NCBI RefSeq assembly: GCF_017603825.1
Contig: NZ_CP072014.1
Location: 2,914,001 to 2,978,000, forward strand
Length of the DNA stretch: 64,000 nt
From: Arthrobacter crystallopoietes
Lineage (GTDB): Bacteria > Actinomycetota > Actinomycetes > Actinomycetales > Micrococcaceae
Direction of reading: 5' to 3'
Shown here: positions 48,301-56,075 of the stretch, piece by piece
How positions within the stretch are numbered: the stretch's first letter is position 1
How the letters are laid out: every line of letters starts with the position of its first letter
Translations under genes and position numbers: made by a program
The notes under the pieces: generated by a model
Database searches by the model: none
What the model saw: the letters and a program-made list of their open reading frames with translations, nothing else
What the model was told of the DNA's origin: nothing

Positions 48301-48894
48301 GTCTCGGACCATCCGCTTCAGGGCTTGGAAGGTCTGCTGAGCCAGCATGCGGACATGACGATCACCTCCGTCATCGGCGAAGACGGTCCGGCGGACGGTG
48401 CCATCGTCACCATTGCCGGAATGATCACCTCCCTGCAGCGCCGGATCGCCAAGAACAGCGGCAACGCGTACGCCCGTGCCGAGGTGGAAGATCTGGGCGG
48501 CTCCATGGAAGTGATGTTCTTCGGCCAGGTGTACGGACCGATCTCGACCATTCTGGCCGAAGACCTGATCGTCGTCGTCCGCGGCAGATTGCAACGCCGT
48601 GATGACGGCGCGGTAACGCTGAATGCCCAGGAGCTGACGGTTCCTGACCTCAGCGATGGCCATTCCGGACCGGTGGTAATTTCCATGGCCAGCTTCAAGG
48701 CGACCGAGACCGTGGTGTCTTCCCTTGGCGATGTGTTGCGGACACACCCGGGAACCACCGAAGTCCAGGTACGGCTGAACAGCTCGCGGAAAGTGGAAGT
48801 GATGAAGCTTGGCGTCGATCTCCGGGTCAACCCCACGCCGTCGCTCTTTGGGGATCTTAAGGTGCTGCTGGGCCCCGCCTGCCTCGACGTCTAA
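45343..48894 (+). CDS. dnaE: DNA polymerase III subunit alpha
   Basis: A 1183-residue C-family replicative polymerase. The N-terminal PHP domain (HLHNHTEYSMLDGA) retains His-rich metal sites and may proofread, as in mycobacterial DnaE1. The catalytic aspartates lie in MPDFDVDFDD (around residues 419-428) and GRGSGAGS precedes them. A helix-hairpin-helix region and an OB-fold (about 1000-1090) follow. The length fits DnaE1 (the essential enzyme) rather than DnaE2/ImuC. It converges with a flavin reductase gene at a 12-base gap. Confidence 0.96.
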   Translation: MATVTSSISGTDSFVHLHNHTEYSMLDGAARLTDLFEHAHELGMDSVATTDHGFVFGAFDFWNKANNAGIKPIVGVEAYLTPGTARSDKTRVRWGDGGRGDVSGAGAYTHMTMWAETTEGMHNLFRMSSLASLEGYLYKPRMDRDLLQTYGKGLITTTGCPSGEVQTKLRLGLYKEAMQAASDFRDILGPENFYCELMDHGLDIERNVQADLLKLARELQLPLVATNDLHYTHAEDAKAHAALLCVQSGSTMADPKRFKFDADEFYLKSPAEMRAIFRDYPEACDNTLLIAERCNVEFNTQANYMPRYPVPEGENEESWFIKEVEKGLHYRYPAGIPDDVRKQADYEVGVISQMGFPGYFLVVADFINWAKNNGIRVGPGRGSGAGSMAAYAMRITDLDPLKHGLIFERFLNPDRVSMPDFDVDFDDRRRSEVIRYVTEKYGDERVAMIVTYGTIKGKQALKDSSRVMGYPFSTGERLTKAMPPDVMGKGISLQDVHNPEAKRYSEAEELRELLKSDPDSAKVFETALGLEGLKRQWGVHAAGVIMSSDPLIDIIPIMRREQDGQVITQFDYPTCEGLGLIKMDFLGLRNLTIITDALENIQMNRDFELVLEDLTLDDPDSYALLARGDTLGVFQLDGGPMRSLLKLMRPDNFEDISAVLALYRPGPMGANAHNNYALRKNGLQEITPIHPELEEPLAEILGGTYGLIVYQEQVMAIAQKLAGYSLGQADILRRAMGKKKKSELDKQYAGFEKGMQDNGYSAAAIKTLWDILLPFSDYAFNKAHSAAYGVVSYWTAYLKAHYPGEYMAALLTSVGDDKDKLAMYLNECRHMGITVLPPDVNESSLNFTPVGKDIRFGMGAIRNVGANVVHAMVAAREEKGHFSSFSDFLQKVPAVVCNKRTIESLIKAGAFDSLGDPRRALAMIHEEAVDSVIVLKRNEAANQFDLFSAFDDGGESSGGLAVEVPDLPEWDKKDKLAFERDMLGLYVSDHPLQGLEGLLSQHADMTITSVIGEDGPADGAIVTIAGMITSLQRRIAKNSGNAYARAEVEDLGGSMEVMFFGQVYGPISTILAEDLIVVVRGRLQRRDDGAVTLNAQELTVPDLSDGHSGPVVISMASFKATETVVSSLGDVLRTHPGTTEVQVRLNSSRKVEVMKLGVDLRVNPTPSLFGDLKVLLGPACLDV

Positions 48895-48906
48895 CGCCTC
48901 CGGGAC

Positions 48907-49437
48907 TTAGATCTGGTACTCGAGCGGGCTTGGGCGCATGTAGGAGCCGCCGTGGTACAGCAGCGGCGTCGCTTCGTCGCCGAGGGAGCCTTCCACCACC
49001 TCGACGATCACCACAGCGTTGTTTTCGAACGACACGCGCATCTGGATCTTGCCGACCAGATAGGCATGGACATCCTTGAGAAGAGGAACGCCGTAAGGAC
49101 CTGCTTCCCAATGGTCTCCGCTGAAGCGGTCTTTCGTACGGGCGAAGCGGTCGGCGAGCCCGCGGTTGTCTTGGCCGAGAATATGCGCGCCAATATAGGT
49201 CGAGTTCGCGACGGCGGGCCAGGATGAGCTGGAGCGGGCCATGTTGAAGGTGAAGCGTGGTGGCTCCGCCGACAGGGACGCCACCGAGGTCGCCGTGAAG
49301 CCAAAGGGCTTGCCCTCGTACTCAACGGTGAGAATTGCCACGCCGGCAGCGTGCCGCCGGAAGACCTCCCGGAAGGTGGTTCCCAGCAGTTGCTCGGCGG
49401 GCGTGACAGACTGAGCTGCTGCGGATTCGGCACTCAC
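48907..49437 (-). CDS. Flavin reductase family protein (FMN-binding split barrel)
   Basis: A 176-residue protein of the flavin reductase/DIM6-NTAB family. These use NAD(P)H to reduce flavin for partner monooxygenases, or act as FMN-binding oxidoreductases. Conserved features: TFREVFRRHAAGVAILT, GFTATSVASLSAEPPRFTF, and SSSSWP. No partner monooxygenase is nearby, so the role is open. The GTG start follows GGAGAA at about 9 bases. Confidence 0.88.
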   Translation of the reverse strand: MSAESAAAQSVTPAEQLLGTTFREVFRRHAAGVAILTVEYEGKPFGFTATSVASLSAEPPRFTFNMARSSSSWPAVANSTYIGAHILGQDNRGLADRFARTKDRFSGDHWEAGPYGVPLLKDVHAYLVGKIQMRVSFENNAVVIVEVVEGSLGDEATPLLYHGGSYMRPSPLEYQI

Positions 49438-49604
49438 AACAATTTTTCTCCAGAACTACTCGGTGGGGACAGAAGACATCCTGACCCATTAATGTTCAGC
49501 GTATTCGGCATCAGGCGGCGCAGGGCATTGTGTTAAGTTGTGCTAATTTTCCTGCCTGCTCCTCAACCACGGCCGCCGGCAGCAAACGACTGGACCCGGC
49601 TCAG

Positions 49605-49619
49605 TAGAATGGAAACGTG
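49605..49619 (+). promoter_or_regulatory. -10 element and leaderless start of hisD
   Basis: TAGAAT at 49605-49610 lies 6 bases before GTG 49617. GGAA just before the start could also act as a weak ribosome site. Confidence 0.55.
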
Positions 49620-50966
49620 AATCCTGCTTCGAACGTTGAATCCTTTTCCCAGTTTCCCCTTTTGGACCTGCGCGGGCGCCATTTAAATACTGCAGAACTG
49701 AAGGCCGCCATGCCCCGCGCAGAGACGACTTTTGACGTTGCCTCGGATGCGGTCGAGGAGATCATCAACAAGGTGCGAAGCGACGGGTTCACGGCGCTGG
49801 CCGGACTTGCTTTGCGGTTTGACGGCGTGCAGCAGCGGCACCCCCTCGTACCGCAGGAAGAATTGGTCCGAGCGCTGGAGGCACTTGATCCTGCGGTCCG
49901 TGCCGCTCTGGAAGAGTCCATTGCACGGGCGCGGGTCTTTGCCGACGCGCAGAAGCCCGCCGATGCCACGGTGGAGATCGCCGCAGGCGCTACGGTTACG
50001 CACAAGTGGGTACCGGTTTCGCGGGTGGGCCTGTACGTCCCGGGCGGGCTGGCGGTCTATCCTTCGTCTGTGGTGATGAATGTCGTGCCGGCGATCGCCG
50101 CCGGCGTTGGCTCGATCGCCTTGGCCTCACCACCGCAGAAAGACTTCGGAGGCCTGCCGCACCCAACGATTCTGGCTGCCGCCCGTCTGCTGGGCATTGA
50201 CGAGGTCTACGCCATCGGCGGCGCGCAGGCAGTGGCGGCGTTTGCCTACGGTGTTCCCGCCAATGATTTCGGTCCCGCGCTGGCACCGGTCGATGTGGTC
50301 ACCGGTCCCGGCAACGTTTTTGTCGCCACCGCCAAGCGCCTCGTTAAAAGCGTGGTGGGTATTGACGCGGAGGCGGGCACCACTGAAATTGCGATCCTTG
50401 CGGACGACAGCGCGGAGCCGGCCTTCGTCGCGGCCGACCTAATCAGCCAGGCGGAGCATGATCCCCATGCCGCATCCGTGCTGGTGACGCCGTCGGAGAA
50501 ACTGGCTGAGGCCGTCCGTCGGGAACTTGCTGTCCAAATTGGCGGCACGAAGCACGCTGACAGGGTTCGCGAGGCCCTTTCCGGACCCCAGTCCGGCGTT
50601 ATCATGGTTGACGACGTCGAGCACGGCATTGCGGTTTGTGACGCCTATGCGGCGGAGCACCTCGAGATCCACACGGTGAATGCTTCGGGGATCGCCGCGC
50701 GTGTCCGCAACGCAGGCGCCATATTTGTGGGCAACTATTCGCCGGTAAGCTTGGGCGATTACTGCGCCGGCTCCAACCATGTCCTGCCGACGAGCGGGAC
50801 CGCTACCTTCGCGTCCGGCCTCAACGTCACCACGTTCCTGAAAGCCATCCAGATTATCGACTATGATCAGCGTGCGCTCCGCGAAGTAGGCGGGCACATT
50901 GTTTCGCTGGCGACGGCGGAAGACCTGCCGGCGCATGGGGATGCTGTCACCGTCAGATTCCCATAA
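49617..50966 (+). CDS. hisD: Histidinol dehydrogenase
   Basis: A 449-residue zinc enzyme that catalyses the last two steps of histidine synthesis, oxidising histidinol to histidine with two NAD. Motifs: [41 protein letters not shown], and the zinc/active-site region AEHLEIH and [12 protein letters not shown]. Other his genes would be expected downstream, but the next gene is nrdR, so hisD is alone here. Confidence 0.96.
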   Translation: MNPASNVESFSQFPLLDLRGRHLNTAELKAAMPRAETTFDVASDAVEEIINKVRSDGFTALAGLALRFDGVQQRHPLVPQEELVRALEALDPAVRAALEESIARARVFADAQKPADATVEIAAGATVTHKWVPVSRVGLYVPGGLAVYPSSVVMNVVPAIAAGVGSIALASPPQKDFGGLPHPTILAAARLLGIDEVYAIGGAQAVAAFAYGVPANDFGPALAPVDVVTGPGNVFVATAKRLVKSVVGIDAEAGTTEIAILADDSAEPAFVAADLISQAEHDPHAASVLVTPSEKLAEAVRRELAVQIGGTKHADRVREALSGPQSGVIMVDDVEHGIAVCDAYAAEHLEIHTVNASGIAARVRNAGAIFVGNYSPVSLGDYCAGSNHVLPTSGTATFASGLNVTTFLKAIQIIDYDQRALREVGGHIVSLATAEDLPAHGDAVTVRFP

Positions 50967-50992
50967 CCACGCGCCGCAGTCTGGCGCAGACA

Positions 50993-51042
50993 CAAGATGT
51001 AGTAATAACACGCTTGTAATTCGCAAGATGTAGTTTTATGAT
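50993..51042 (+). promoter_or_regulatory. nrdR promoter with two NrdR boxes
   Basis: CAAGATGTAGT occurs at 50993-51003 and 51024-51034, 31 bases apart (three helical turns), each inside a longer NrdR-box-like sequence (first: ACACAAGATGTAGT). A -35 TTGTAA (51014-51019) and -10 TATGAT (51037-51042) are 17 bases apart, so the second box covers the spacer. This is the expected form of NrdR autoregulation. Confidence 0.8.
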
Positions 51043-51078
51043 TGTTCAGTTGCTGTCTGGAACACGAAAGGATCCGGT

Positions 51079-51579
51079 ATGTACTGTCCGTTCTGCCGTA
51101 ATCCTGATTCCAGGGTCGTGGACAGCCGCCTGACCGATGATGGCTCGGCCATCCGCAGACGTCGGCTGTGTCCTGAATGCGGCCGGCGATTCACCACCCT
51201 CGAAACCACCAGCCTGAGCGTTCTAAAGCGTTCCGGCGTGGCGGAGCCGTTCTCTCGGGCCAAGGTCATCAACGGCGTTCGGAAGGCCTGCCAAGGCCGC
51301 CCCGTGACTGAGGACGACCTGGCCATGCTGGCCCAGGAGGTGGAGGAATCCATCCGGTCCAGCGGGGCAGCGGAAATCGACGCCCACGAAGTCGGTCTCG
51401 CGATTCTTCGGCCGCTGAAGAATCTGGATGTGGTGGCCTACCTGCGGTTCGCCAGTGTCTATCAGGCGTTCGACTCCCTTGAGGATTTCGAAGCCGCGAT
51501 AGACCGGCTGCGGGTTGAAGCGGAGGCCGGTAAGAACCAGGGCCCCTCAGGAACTCAGCGGCCGTTGACCGCACAGTAA
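51079..51579 (+). CDS. nrdR: Transcriptional repressor NrdR
   Basis: A 166-residue repressor of ribonucleotide reductase genes. The N-terminal zinc ribbon (CPFC at 3-6, CPEC about 31-34) binds DNA; the ATP-cone (about 49-140) senses ATP and dATP. The ATG follows AAAGGA. No nrd reductase gene is present in the window. The visible targets are its own promoter boxes. Confidence 0.96.
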   Translation: MYCPFCRNPDSRVVDSRLTDDGSAIRRRRLCPECGRRFTTLETTSLSVLKRSGVAEPFSRAKVINGVRKACQGRPVTEDDLAMLAQEVEESIRSSGAAEIDAHEVGLAILRPLKNLDVVAYLRFASVYQAFDSLEDFEAAIDRLRVEAEAGKNQGPSGTQRPLTAQ

Positions 51580-51643
51580 CAACGCCACAGTTTCCGGTGG
51601 CGGCCACGGAGGGGAAGCCATGGCCGCCACCGGCACCACAGGG

Positions 51644-51672
51644 AAGGGTCCGCTGCTGCGGGCCCTTTTTCC
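51644..51672. terminator. Terminator between nrdR and the glucokinase gene
   Basis: Stem AAGGGTCCGC/GCGGGCCCTT with one G-U pair and loop TGCT, followed by TTT. A second stem, GGTGGCGGCC/GGCCGCCACC, lies just upstream at about 51596-51630. Confidence 0.8.
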
Positions 51673-52485
51673 TTACTTGAAGTACTTGAAACTGAGCGCT
51701 GCCTGCAGAGCTCCGCCCACAATACCGGCGTTGTTCTTCAACTCGGCGGGAATGATCTTGGTGTTGAGATCGAGCTTGGGGAGGAAGTCCTGGCTGCGCT
51801 TGGAAATGCCGCCGCCGACAATGAACAGTTCGGGCGAGAACAGGAACTCGACATGGGAGAAATAGCGTTGCAGACGCACCGCATAGGCGTCCCAGTCCAG
51901 TCCGTCGCGTTCACGCGCAGTAGCTGATGCCTTGGTCTCGGCATCGAAACCGTCGATCTCCAGGTGCCCGAGTTCCGCATTCGGTATGAGTTTGCCGTCA
52001 TGGATGAAGGCCGAACCGATGCCGGTCCCCAAGGTGATGACCAGCACCGTCCCCTCGACTCCTTCACCCGCTCCGTAACGTGCTTCGGCCAGGCCCGCGG
52101 CGTCGGCGTCGTTAATGACCTGGACTTCCCGCCCCAGCTTCCGGGTGAGCAGTGCGTCGACGTCGGTGTCCACCCAACTGGGGTCCACGTTCGCGGCGGA
52201 TTTGGCGACCCCGTGGCGGATGATGGCGGGGAACGTAACACCGACCGGGCTGCCGGCCGCCGGGGCTTCCGGGCGGGAGGACAGTTCTTCCACGATCTTT
52301 GCCACGACGTCGGCAACTGCCTCGGGGGTGGAAGGACGGGGAGTGTCGATGCGGAAGCGATCGCCCAGCAGTTTGCCCTTTTTCAGGTCTGCGATGCCGC
52401 CTTTGATGCCGGTTCCGCCGATGTCAATGCCAATGACTGACCGGGCTGCCTTTTTGACAGCCTTCTCGTCGGCGCTGCTGGGCAT
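51673..52485 (-). CDS. ppgK: Polyphosphate glucokinase (ROK family)
   Basis: A 270-residue ROK-family sugar kinase. It phosphorylates glucose with inorganic polyphosphate (or ATP); an Arthrobacter relative is a polyphosphate glucomannokinase. Motifs: IGIDIGGTGIKGG, INDADAAGLAE, TLGTGIGSA, GHLEIDG. The classical ROK zinc-binding cysteines are absent, as usual for PpgK. The ATG has GGAG 6 bases upstream, and a TAGGCT -10-like element lies about 36 bases upstream. Confidence 0.9.
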   Translation of the reverse strand: MPSSADEKAVKKAARSVIGIDIGGTGIKGGIADLKKGKLLGDRFRIDTPRPSTPEAVADVVAKIVEELSSRPEAPAAGSPVGVTFPAIIRHGVAKSAANVDPSWVDTDVDALLTRKLGREVQVINDADAAGLAEARYGAGEGVEGTVLVITLGTGIGSAFIHDGKLIPNAELGHLEIDGFDAETKASATARERDGLDWDAYAVRLQRYFSHVEFLFSPELFIVGGGISKRSQDFLPKLDLNTKIIPAELKNNAGIVGGALQAALSFKYFK

Positions 52486-52537
52486 GGGATCTCCGCACTG
52501 TCGTTCGAATACGTCTGGCCATCAGCCTACTGGCGTC

Positions 52538-53416
52538 TCAGGGCAAAGTCAGGACTTCCGCGCCGGAGTCGGTCACCACGAGGGTGTGTTCGAACTGCGC
52601 GGTCCGCTTGCGGTCCTTGGTCACGACGGTCCAATCGTCGTTCCACATATCCCACTCGATGGTGCCCAGCGTCAGCATGGGCTCGATGGTGAACACCATG
52701 CCCGGTTCCATGACCGTGCTGTACGCGGGAGCGGCGTCATAGTGCGGGATGATCAGTCCGGAGTGGAAGGCTTCGCCGACGCCGTGGCCGGTGAAGTCCC
52801 GGACCACGCCGTAGCCGAAGCGCTTGGCATAGGACTGGATGGTCCTGCCGATGACGTTGATCTGGCGGCCCGGGGCAACTGCTTTGATGGCGCGGTTCAG
52901 TGATTCCTGGGTGCGTTCAACCAGAAGCCTGGACTCCTCGTCAACCTCACCGACGAGGAAGGTGTAGTTGGTATCCCCGTGGACGCCGTTGATGTAAGCG
53001 GTGATGTCGATATTGACGATGTCGCCATCATGCAGCACCGTGGTGTCCGGTATGCCGTGGCAGATGACTTCGTTCACGGAAGAACACAGCGACTTCGGGA
53101 ACCCGCGGTAGCCAAGGCACGACGGGTAGGCCCTGTGGTCAAGCAGGAACTCGTGACCCACCTTGTCCAGTTCGTCGGTGGTGACGCCAGGGCGGATATG
53201 CTTGCCCACTTCGACAATCGCTTGCGCAGCAATCTTGCTCGCCACCCGGATCCGCTCGATCGTCTCGGCGTCCTTGATCTCAGAGCCGGTGAACTTGGCC
53301 GGCGCCGGCTTCCAGACGTACTCGGGCCGGGGAATCGACGTCGGAACGGGCCGGACTGGACTGACGGTTCCCTGGACAAGGGTGCCCAGGGGTGCTGTTG
53401 CTACGTTGTGGGGCAT
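52538..53416 (-). CDS. map: Methionine aminopeptidase type I
   Basis: A 292-residue metalloprotease that removes the initiator methionine. The metal ligands lie in [19 protein letters not shown] (read as NIDITAY and HGDTNYTF), GHGVGEAFH and the final FTIEPM region. The N-terminal extension (about 45 residues, with the Pro-rich [16 protein letters not shown]) is typical of actinobacterial MapB. TAAGAT lies 7 bases before the ATG at 53416, suggesting a leaderless mRNA. An upstream in-frame start adds 21 residues without support. Confidence 0.95.
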   Translation of the reverse strand: MPHNVATAPLGTLVQGTVSPVRPVPTSIPRPEYVWKPAPAKFTGSEIKDAETIERIRVASKIAAQAIVEVGKHIRPGVTTDELDKVGHEFLLDHRAYPSCLGYRGFPKSLCSSVNEVICHGIPDTTVLHDGDIVNIDITAYINGVHGDTNYTFLVGEVDEESRLLVERTQESLNRAIKAVAPGRQINVIGRTIQSYAKRFGYGVVRDFTGHGVGEAFHSGLIIPHYDAAPAYSTVMEPGMVFTIEPMLTLGTIEWDMWNDDWTVVTKDRKRTAQFEHTLVVTDSGAEVLTLP

Positions 53417-53496
53417 ACCATCGATCTTATAACCCGGTCCGCTATCGGGCGCTAATCCGTACGGGCCGAGCAGCCGCAACGCAAGGGAGTAGCCAA

Positions 53497-53661
53497 ATGC
53501 CGGAGTTCTGGTACAACGTCGTCACCCACGAAGTCGAAGTGGGGGCACAGTCCGACTGGACGCAGCTCATCGGTCCTTATGAAACCCGCGAGGAAGCGGA
53601 AAAGGCGCTCGAAAAAGTGCAGCAGCGCAACGAGGCCTGGGACGCGGACGACGACGAGTAG
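53497..53661 (+). CDS. Small conserved actinobacterial protein (SPOR-like)
   Basis: A 54-residue protein (begins [16 protein letters not shown], ends in five acidic residues) found next to map or panB in many actinobacteria and often annotated as SPOR-like. [22 protein letters not shown] resembles a SPOR half. The function is unknown. AAGGGAG lies 7 bases before the ATG. Confidence 0.8.
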   Translation: MPEFWYNVVTHEVEVGAQSDWTQLIGPYETREEAEKALEKVQQRNEAWDADDDE

Positions 53662-53697
53662 CGCCTTCCAGCGCGCGGAACCGCTGGTGCGGGGCAG

Positions 53698-54576
53698 CTA
53701 GAAGGAGTGCTCCGGGCCGGGAAAGGAACCGTTGCGGACGTCGTCGGCGTAGGCCTTGGCGGCGTCCGACAGCGTCGCGCGTAGGTCGGCGTACTGCTTG
53801 ACGAATTTGGCGAGTTTACCGCCGCGCAGCCCGGCCATATCCTGCCACACCAGCACCTGCCCCGTCGTGGAAGCGCCGGCGCCGATGCCGATGGTGGGGA
53901 CGTGGAGGGCCTTGTCCACGTCCGCGGCGGCCTGGGCCGGCACCATTTCCATCAGGACGGCAAACGCGCCGGCAGCTTCGAGTGCCAGCGCGTCGTCAAC
54001 AACCCGCTGCGCGTCTTCGCCGCGGCCCTGCACCCGGTAGCCGCCAAGTGAATGTTCGCTTTGCGGGGTGAAGCCGATGTGCGCCATAACGGGGATGCCC
54101 GCCTGGACCATGGCGCGGACATAGTCTGCGTAGAAGGCTCCGCCTTCCATCTTGACGGCGTGGGCGCCGGCTTCCTTCATAAACCGTACGGAGCTCTCGA
54201 TCGCCTGGGCGGGGGAGACCTCATAGCTGCCGAACGGTAGGTCAACCACGACAAGGGCGCGTCTGGCGGAACGGCTCACCGCGCGGCAGAGCGGAATCAG
54301 TTCATCGACGGTAACCGGCAGAGACGTCTCGTTGCCGTACACGTTGTTGGAGGCGGAATCGCCAACAAGCAGGACTTCGACACCTGCTTCATCGAAGATT
54401 TCGGCGGTGTACTGCTCGTACGCGGTGAGCATGGCAAATCGCTGGCCGTTGTCCTTGGCCTGCTGCAGGTGATGGATGCGGACACGGGACACCGGTTTGG
54501 ATCCGGACGGCCGATGAGCGCCGGCACCCGCGCCGTACGGGGCGGGCTGTTCGGCGCCGGAAGTCTGTGAGGTCAT
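53698..54576 (-). CDS. panB: 3-methyl-2-oxobutanoate hydroxymethyltransferase
   Basis: A 292-residue TIM-barrel enzyme that makes ketopantoate, the first committed step of pantothenate synthesis. Metal and substrate motifs: LVGDSASNNVYG, VVDLPFGSYE, VKMEGGAFY, IPVMAHIGFTPQS and HVPTIGIGAGASTTGQVLV. TAGGCT lies 6 bases before the ATG (leaderless). The extra N-terminal 30 residues are low-complexity. Confidence 0.95.
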   Translation of the reverse strand: MTSQTSGAEQPAPYGAGAGAHRPSGSKPVSRVRIHHLQQAKDNGQRFAMLTAYEQYTAEIFDEAGVEVLLVGDSASNNVYGNETSLPVTVDELIPLCRAVSRSARRALVVVDLPFGSYEVSPAQAIESSVRFMKEAGAHAVKMEGGAFYADYVRAMVQAGIPVMAHIGFTPQSEHSLGGYRVQGRGEDAQRVVDDALALEAAGAFAVLMEMVPAQAAADVDKALHVPTIGIGAGASTTGQVLVWQDMAGLRGGKLAKFVKQYADLRATLSDAAKAYADDVRNGSFPGPEHSF

Positions 54577-54722
54577 GGGTAGAGCCTAATGCCGCGGCCT
54601 TTGTTCACTCCAGCCGCACCCGTCACTGTTGCACGGCACAGGCGCCCGGGAGCATTAGGCTAAGTACAGTAGTAAGCAGGCAAGCCGGAGGCTTTGCCGT
54701 GGCCAGGCGCGGAAGGATATCC

Positions 54723-56063
54723 ATGGACCGTCAGCAGGAATTTGTCCTGAGAACCATCGAAGAGCGGGACGTGCGCTTCGTCCGTCTCTGGTTCACCGAC
54801 GTCGTCGGTTCGCTAAAGTCCGTGGCGCTGGCTCCTGCGGAAGTCGAGGGCGCCTTCGAGGAGGGACTTGGCTTCGACGGCTCGTCCATCGAGGGGTTGG
54901 CTCGTGTCTTCGAATCCGACATGCTGGTCCAGCCGGACCCTTCGACCTTCCAGATCCTGCCCTGGCGCGGCGAGGCGGAACAGACCTCGCGGATGTTCTG
55001 CGACGTTCTCACACCCGACGGCAAACCGTCTGTTGCGGATCCGCGCAACGTGCTGAAGCGGACCCTGCGCAAGGCCGGCGACATGGGCTTCACCTGCTAC
55101 ACCCATCCGGAAATCGAGTTCTATCTGCTTAAGTCGCAGGAGCTCGGCCCCGACGGTGTGCCGGTGCCGGTAGACCGCGCCGGGTATTTCGACCATGTTC
55201 CCGGCGGCGTGGCCCAGGATTTCCGCCGCACCGCCGTGACAATGCTGGAGAACGTCGGCATCTCCGTGGAGTTCAGCCATCATGAAGACGGTCCCGGGCA
55301 GAACGAGATCGATCTTCGGTACGCGGATGCCCTGCAGACTGCCGACAACATCATGACGTTCCGGACGGTGGTCAAGGAAGTCGCGCTGATGGAGGGCATC
55401 TACGCAACCTTCATGCCCAAACCTTTCTCCGACCACCCCGGTTCCGGAATGCACACGCACTTCTCCCTCTTCGAAGGTGATTCCAACGCCTTTTTCGAAG
55501 CCGGTGCCGAATACCAGCTCTCCAAGACCGGACGCCAGTTCATGGCGGGCATCCTGAAGCATGCGCCCGAATTTACCGCGGTCACGAACCAGTTCGTAAA
55601 TTCCTACAAGCGGCTTTGGGGCGGCGGCGAAGCTCCCAGCTACATCTCCTGGGGCCACAACAACCGCTCGGCCCTGGTCCGCATCCCGTTGTACAAGCCC
55701 AACAAGGGCCAGTCCGCCCGGATGGAATACCGCGGGATCGATTCGGCGGCGAACCCCTACTTGGCTTACGCGGTGTTGCTGGGCGCGGGATTGAAGGGCA
55801 TCGAGGAAGGCTATGAGCTGCCGCCTGCCGCGGAAGAAGACATCTGGAGCCTCAGCTCCGCCGAGCGCCGGGCACTGGGCCACGACCCGCTTCCCTCAAG
55901 CCTGCACGACGCCATCCGCGCGATGGAAGAGTCTGAGCTGGTAGCCGAAATCCTCGGTGAACAGGTCTACGAGATCTTCCTGCGCAACAAGCGTGCCGAA
56001 TGGCACGACTACCGCATCCAGGTGACGCCGCACGAGCTCAAGCGGAACATCGACATCCTCTAA
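54723..56063 (+). CDS. glnA2: Glutamine synthetase, type I, GlnA2-like
   Basis: A 446-residue GS. Active-site motifs: FDGSSIEG (51-58), HPEIEFYLL, PKPFSDHPGSGMHTHFS, NSYKRL and the Asp50-like region. The adenylylation loop has Trp375 (EEDIWSLSS) instead of the Tyr used in GlnA1, so control by GlnE is unlikely. The ATG at 54723 has GGAAGGA upstream. It is 9 bases from glnE, so the two probably share a transcript. In mycobacteria GlnA2 is the second GS next to glnE. Confidence 0.93.
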   Translation: MDRQQEFVLRTIEERDVRFVRLWFTDVVGSLKSVALAPAEVEGAFEEGLGFDGSSIEGLARVFESDMLVQPDPSTFQILPWRGEAEQTSRMFCDVLTPDGKPSVADPRNVLKRTLRKAGDMGFTCYTHPEIEFYLLKSQELGPDGVPVPVDRAGYFDHVPGGVAQDFRRTAVTMLENVGISVEFSHHEDGPGQNEIDLRYADALQTADNIMTFRTVVKEVALMEGIYATFMPKPFSDHPGSGMHTHFSLFEGDSNAFFEAGAEYQLSKTGRQFMAGILKHAPEFTAVTNQFVNSYKRLWGGGEAPSYISWGHNNRSALVRIPLYKPNKGQSARMEYRGIDSAANPYLAYAVLLGAGLKGIEEGYELPPAAEEDIWSLSSAERRALGHDPLPSSLHDAIRAMEESELVAEILGEQVYEIFLRNKRAEWHDYRIQVTPHELKRNIDIL

Positions 56064-56075
56064 GCTGAGGCCATG
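56061..56075 (+). promoter_or_regulatory. -10-like element overlapping the glnA2 stop, before glnE
   Basis: TAAGCT at 56061-56066 starts with the glnA2 stop codon and lies 6 bases before the glnE ATG. It may give an internal leaderless glnE transcript. GAGG adjacent to the start is the competing explanation. Confidence 0.35.
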
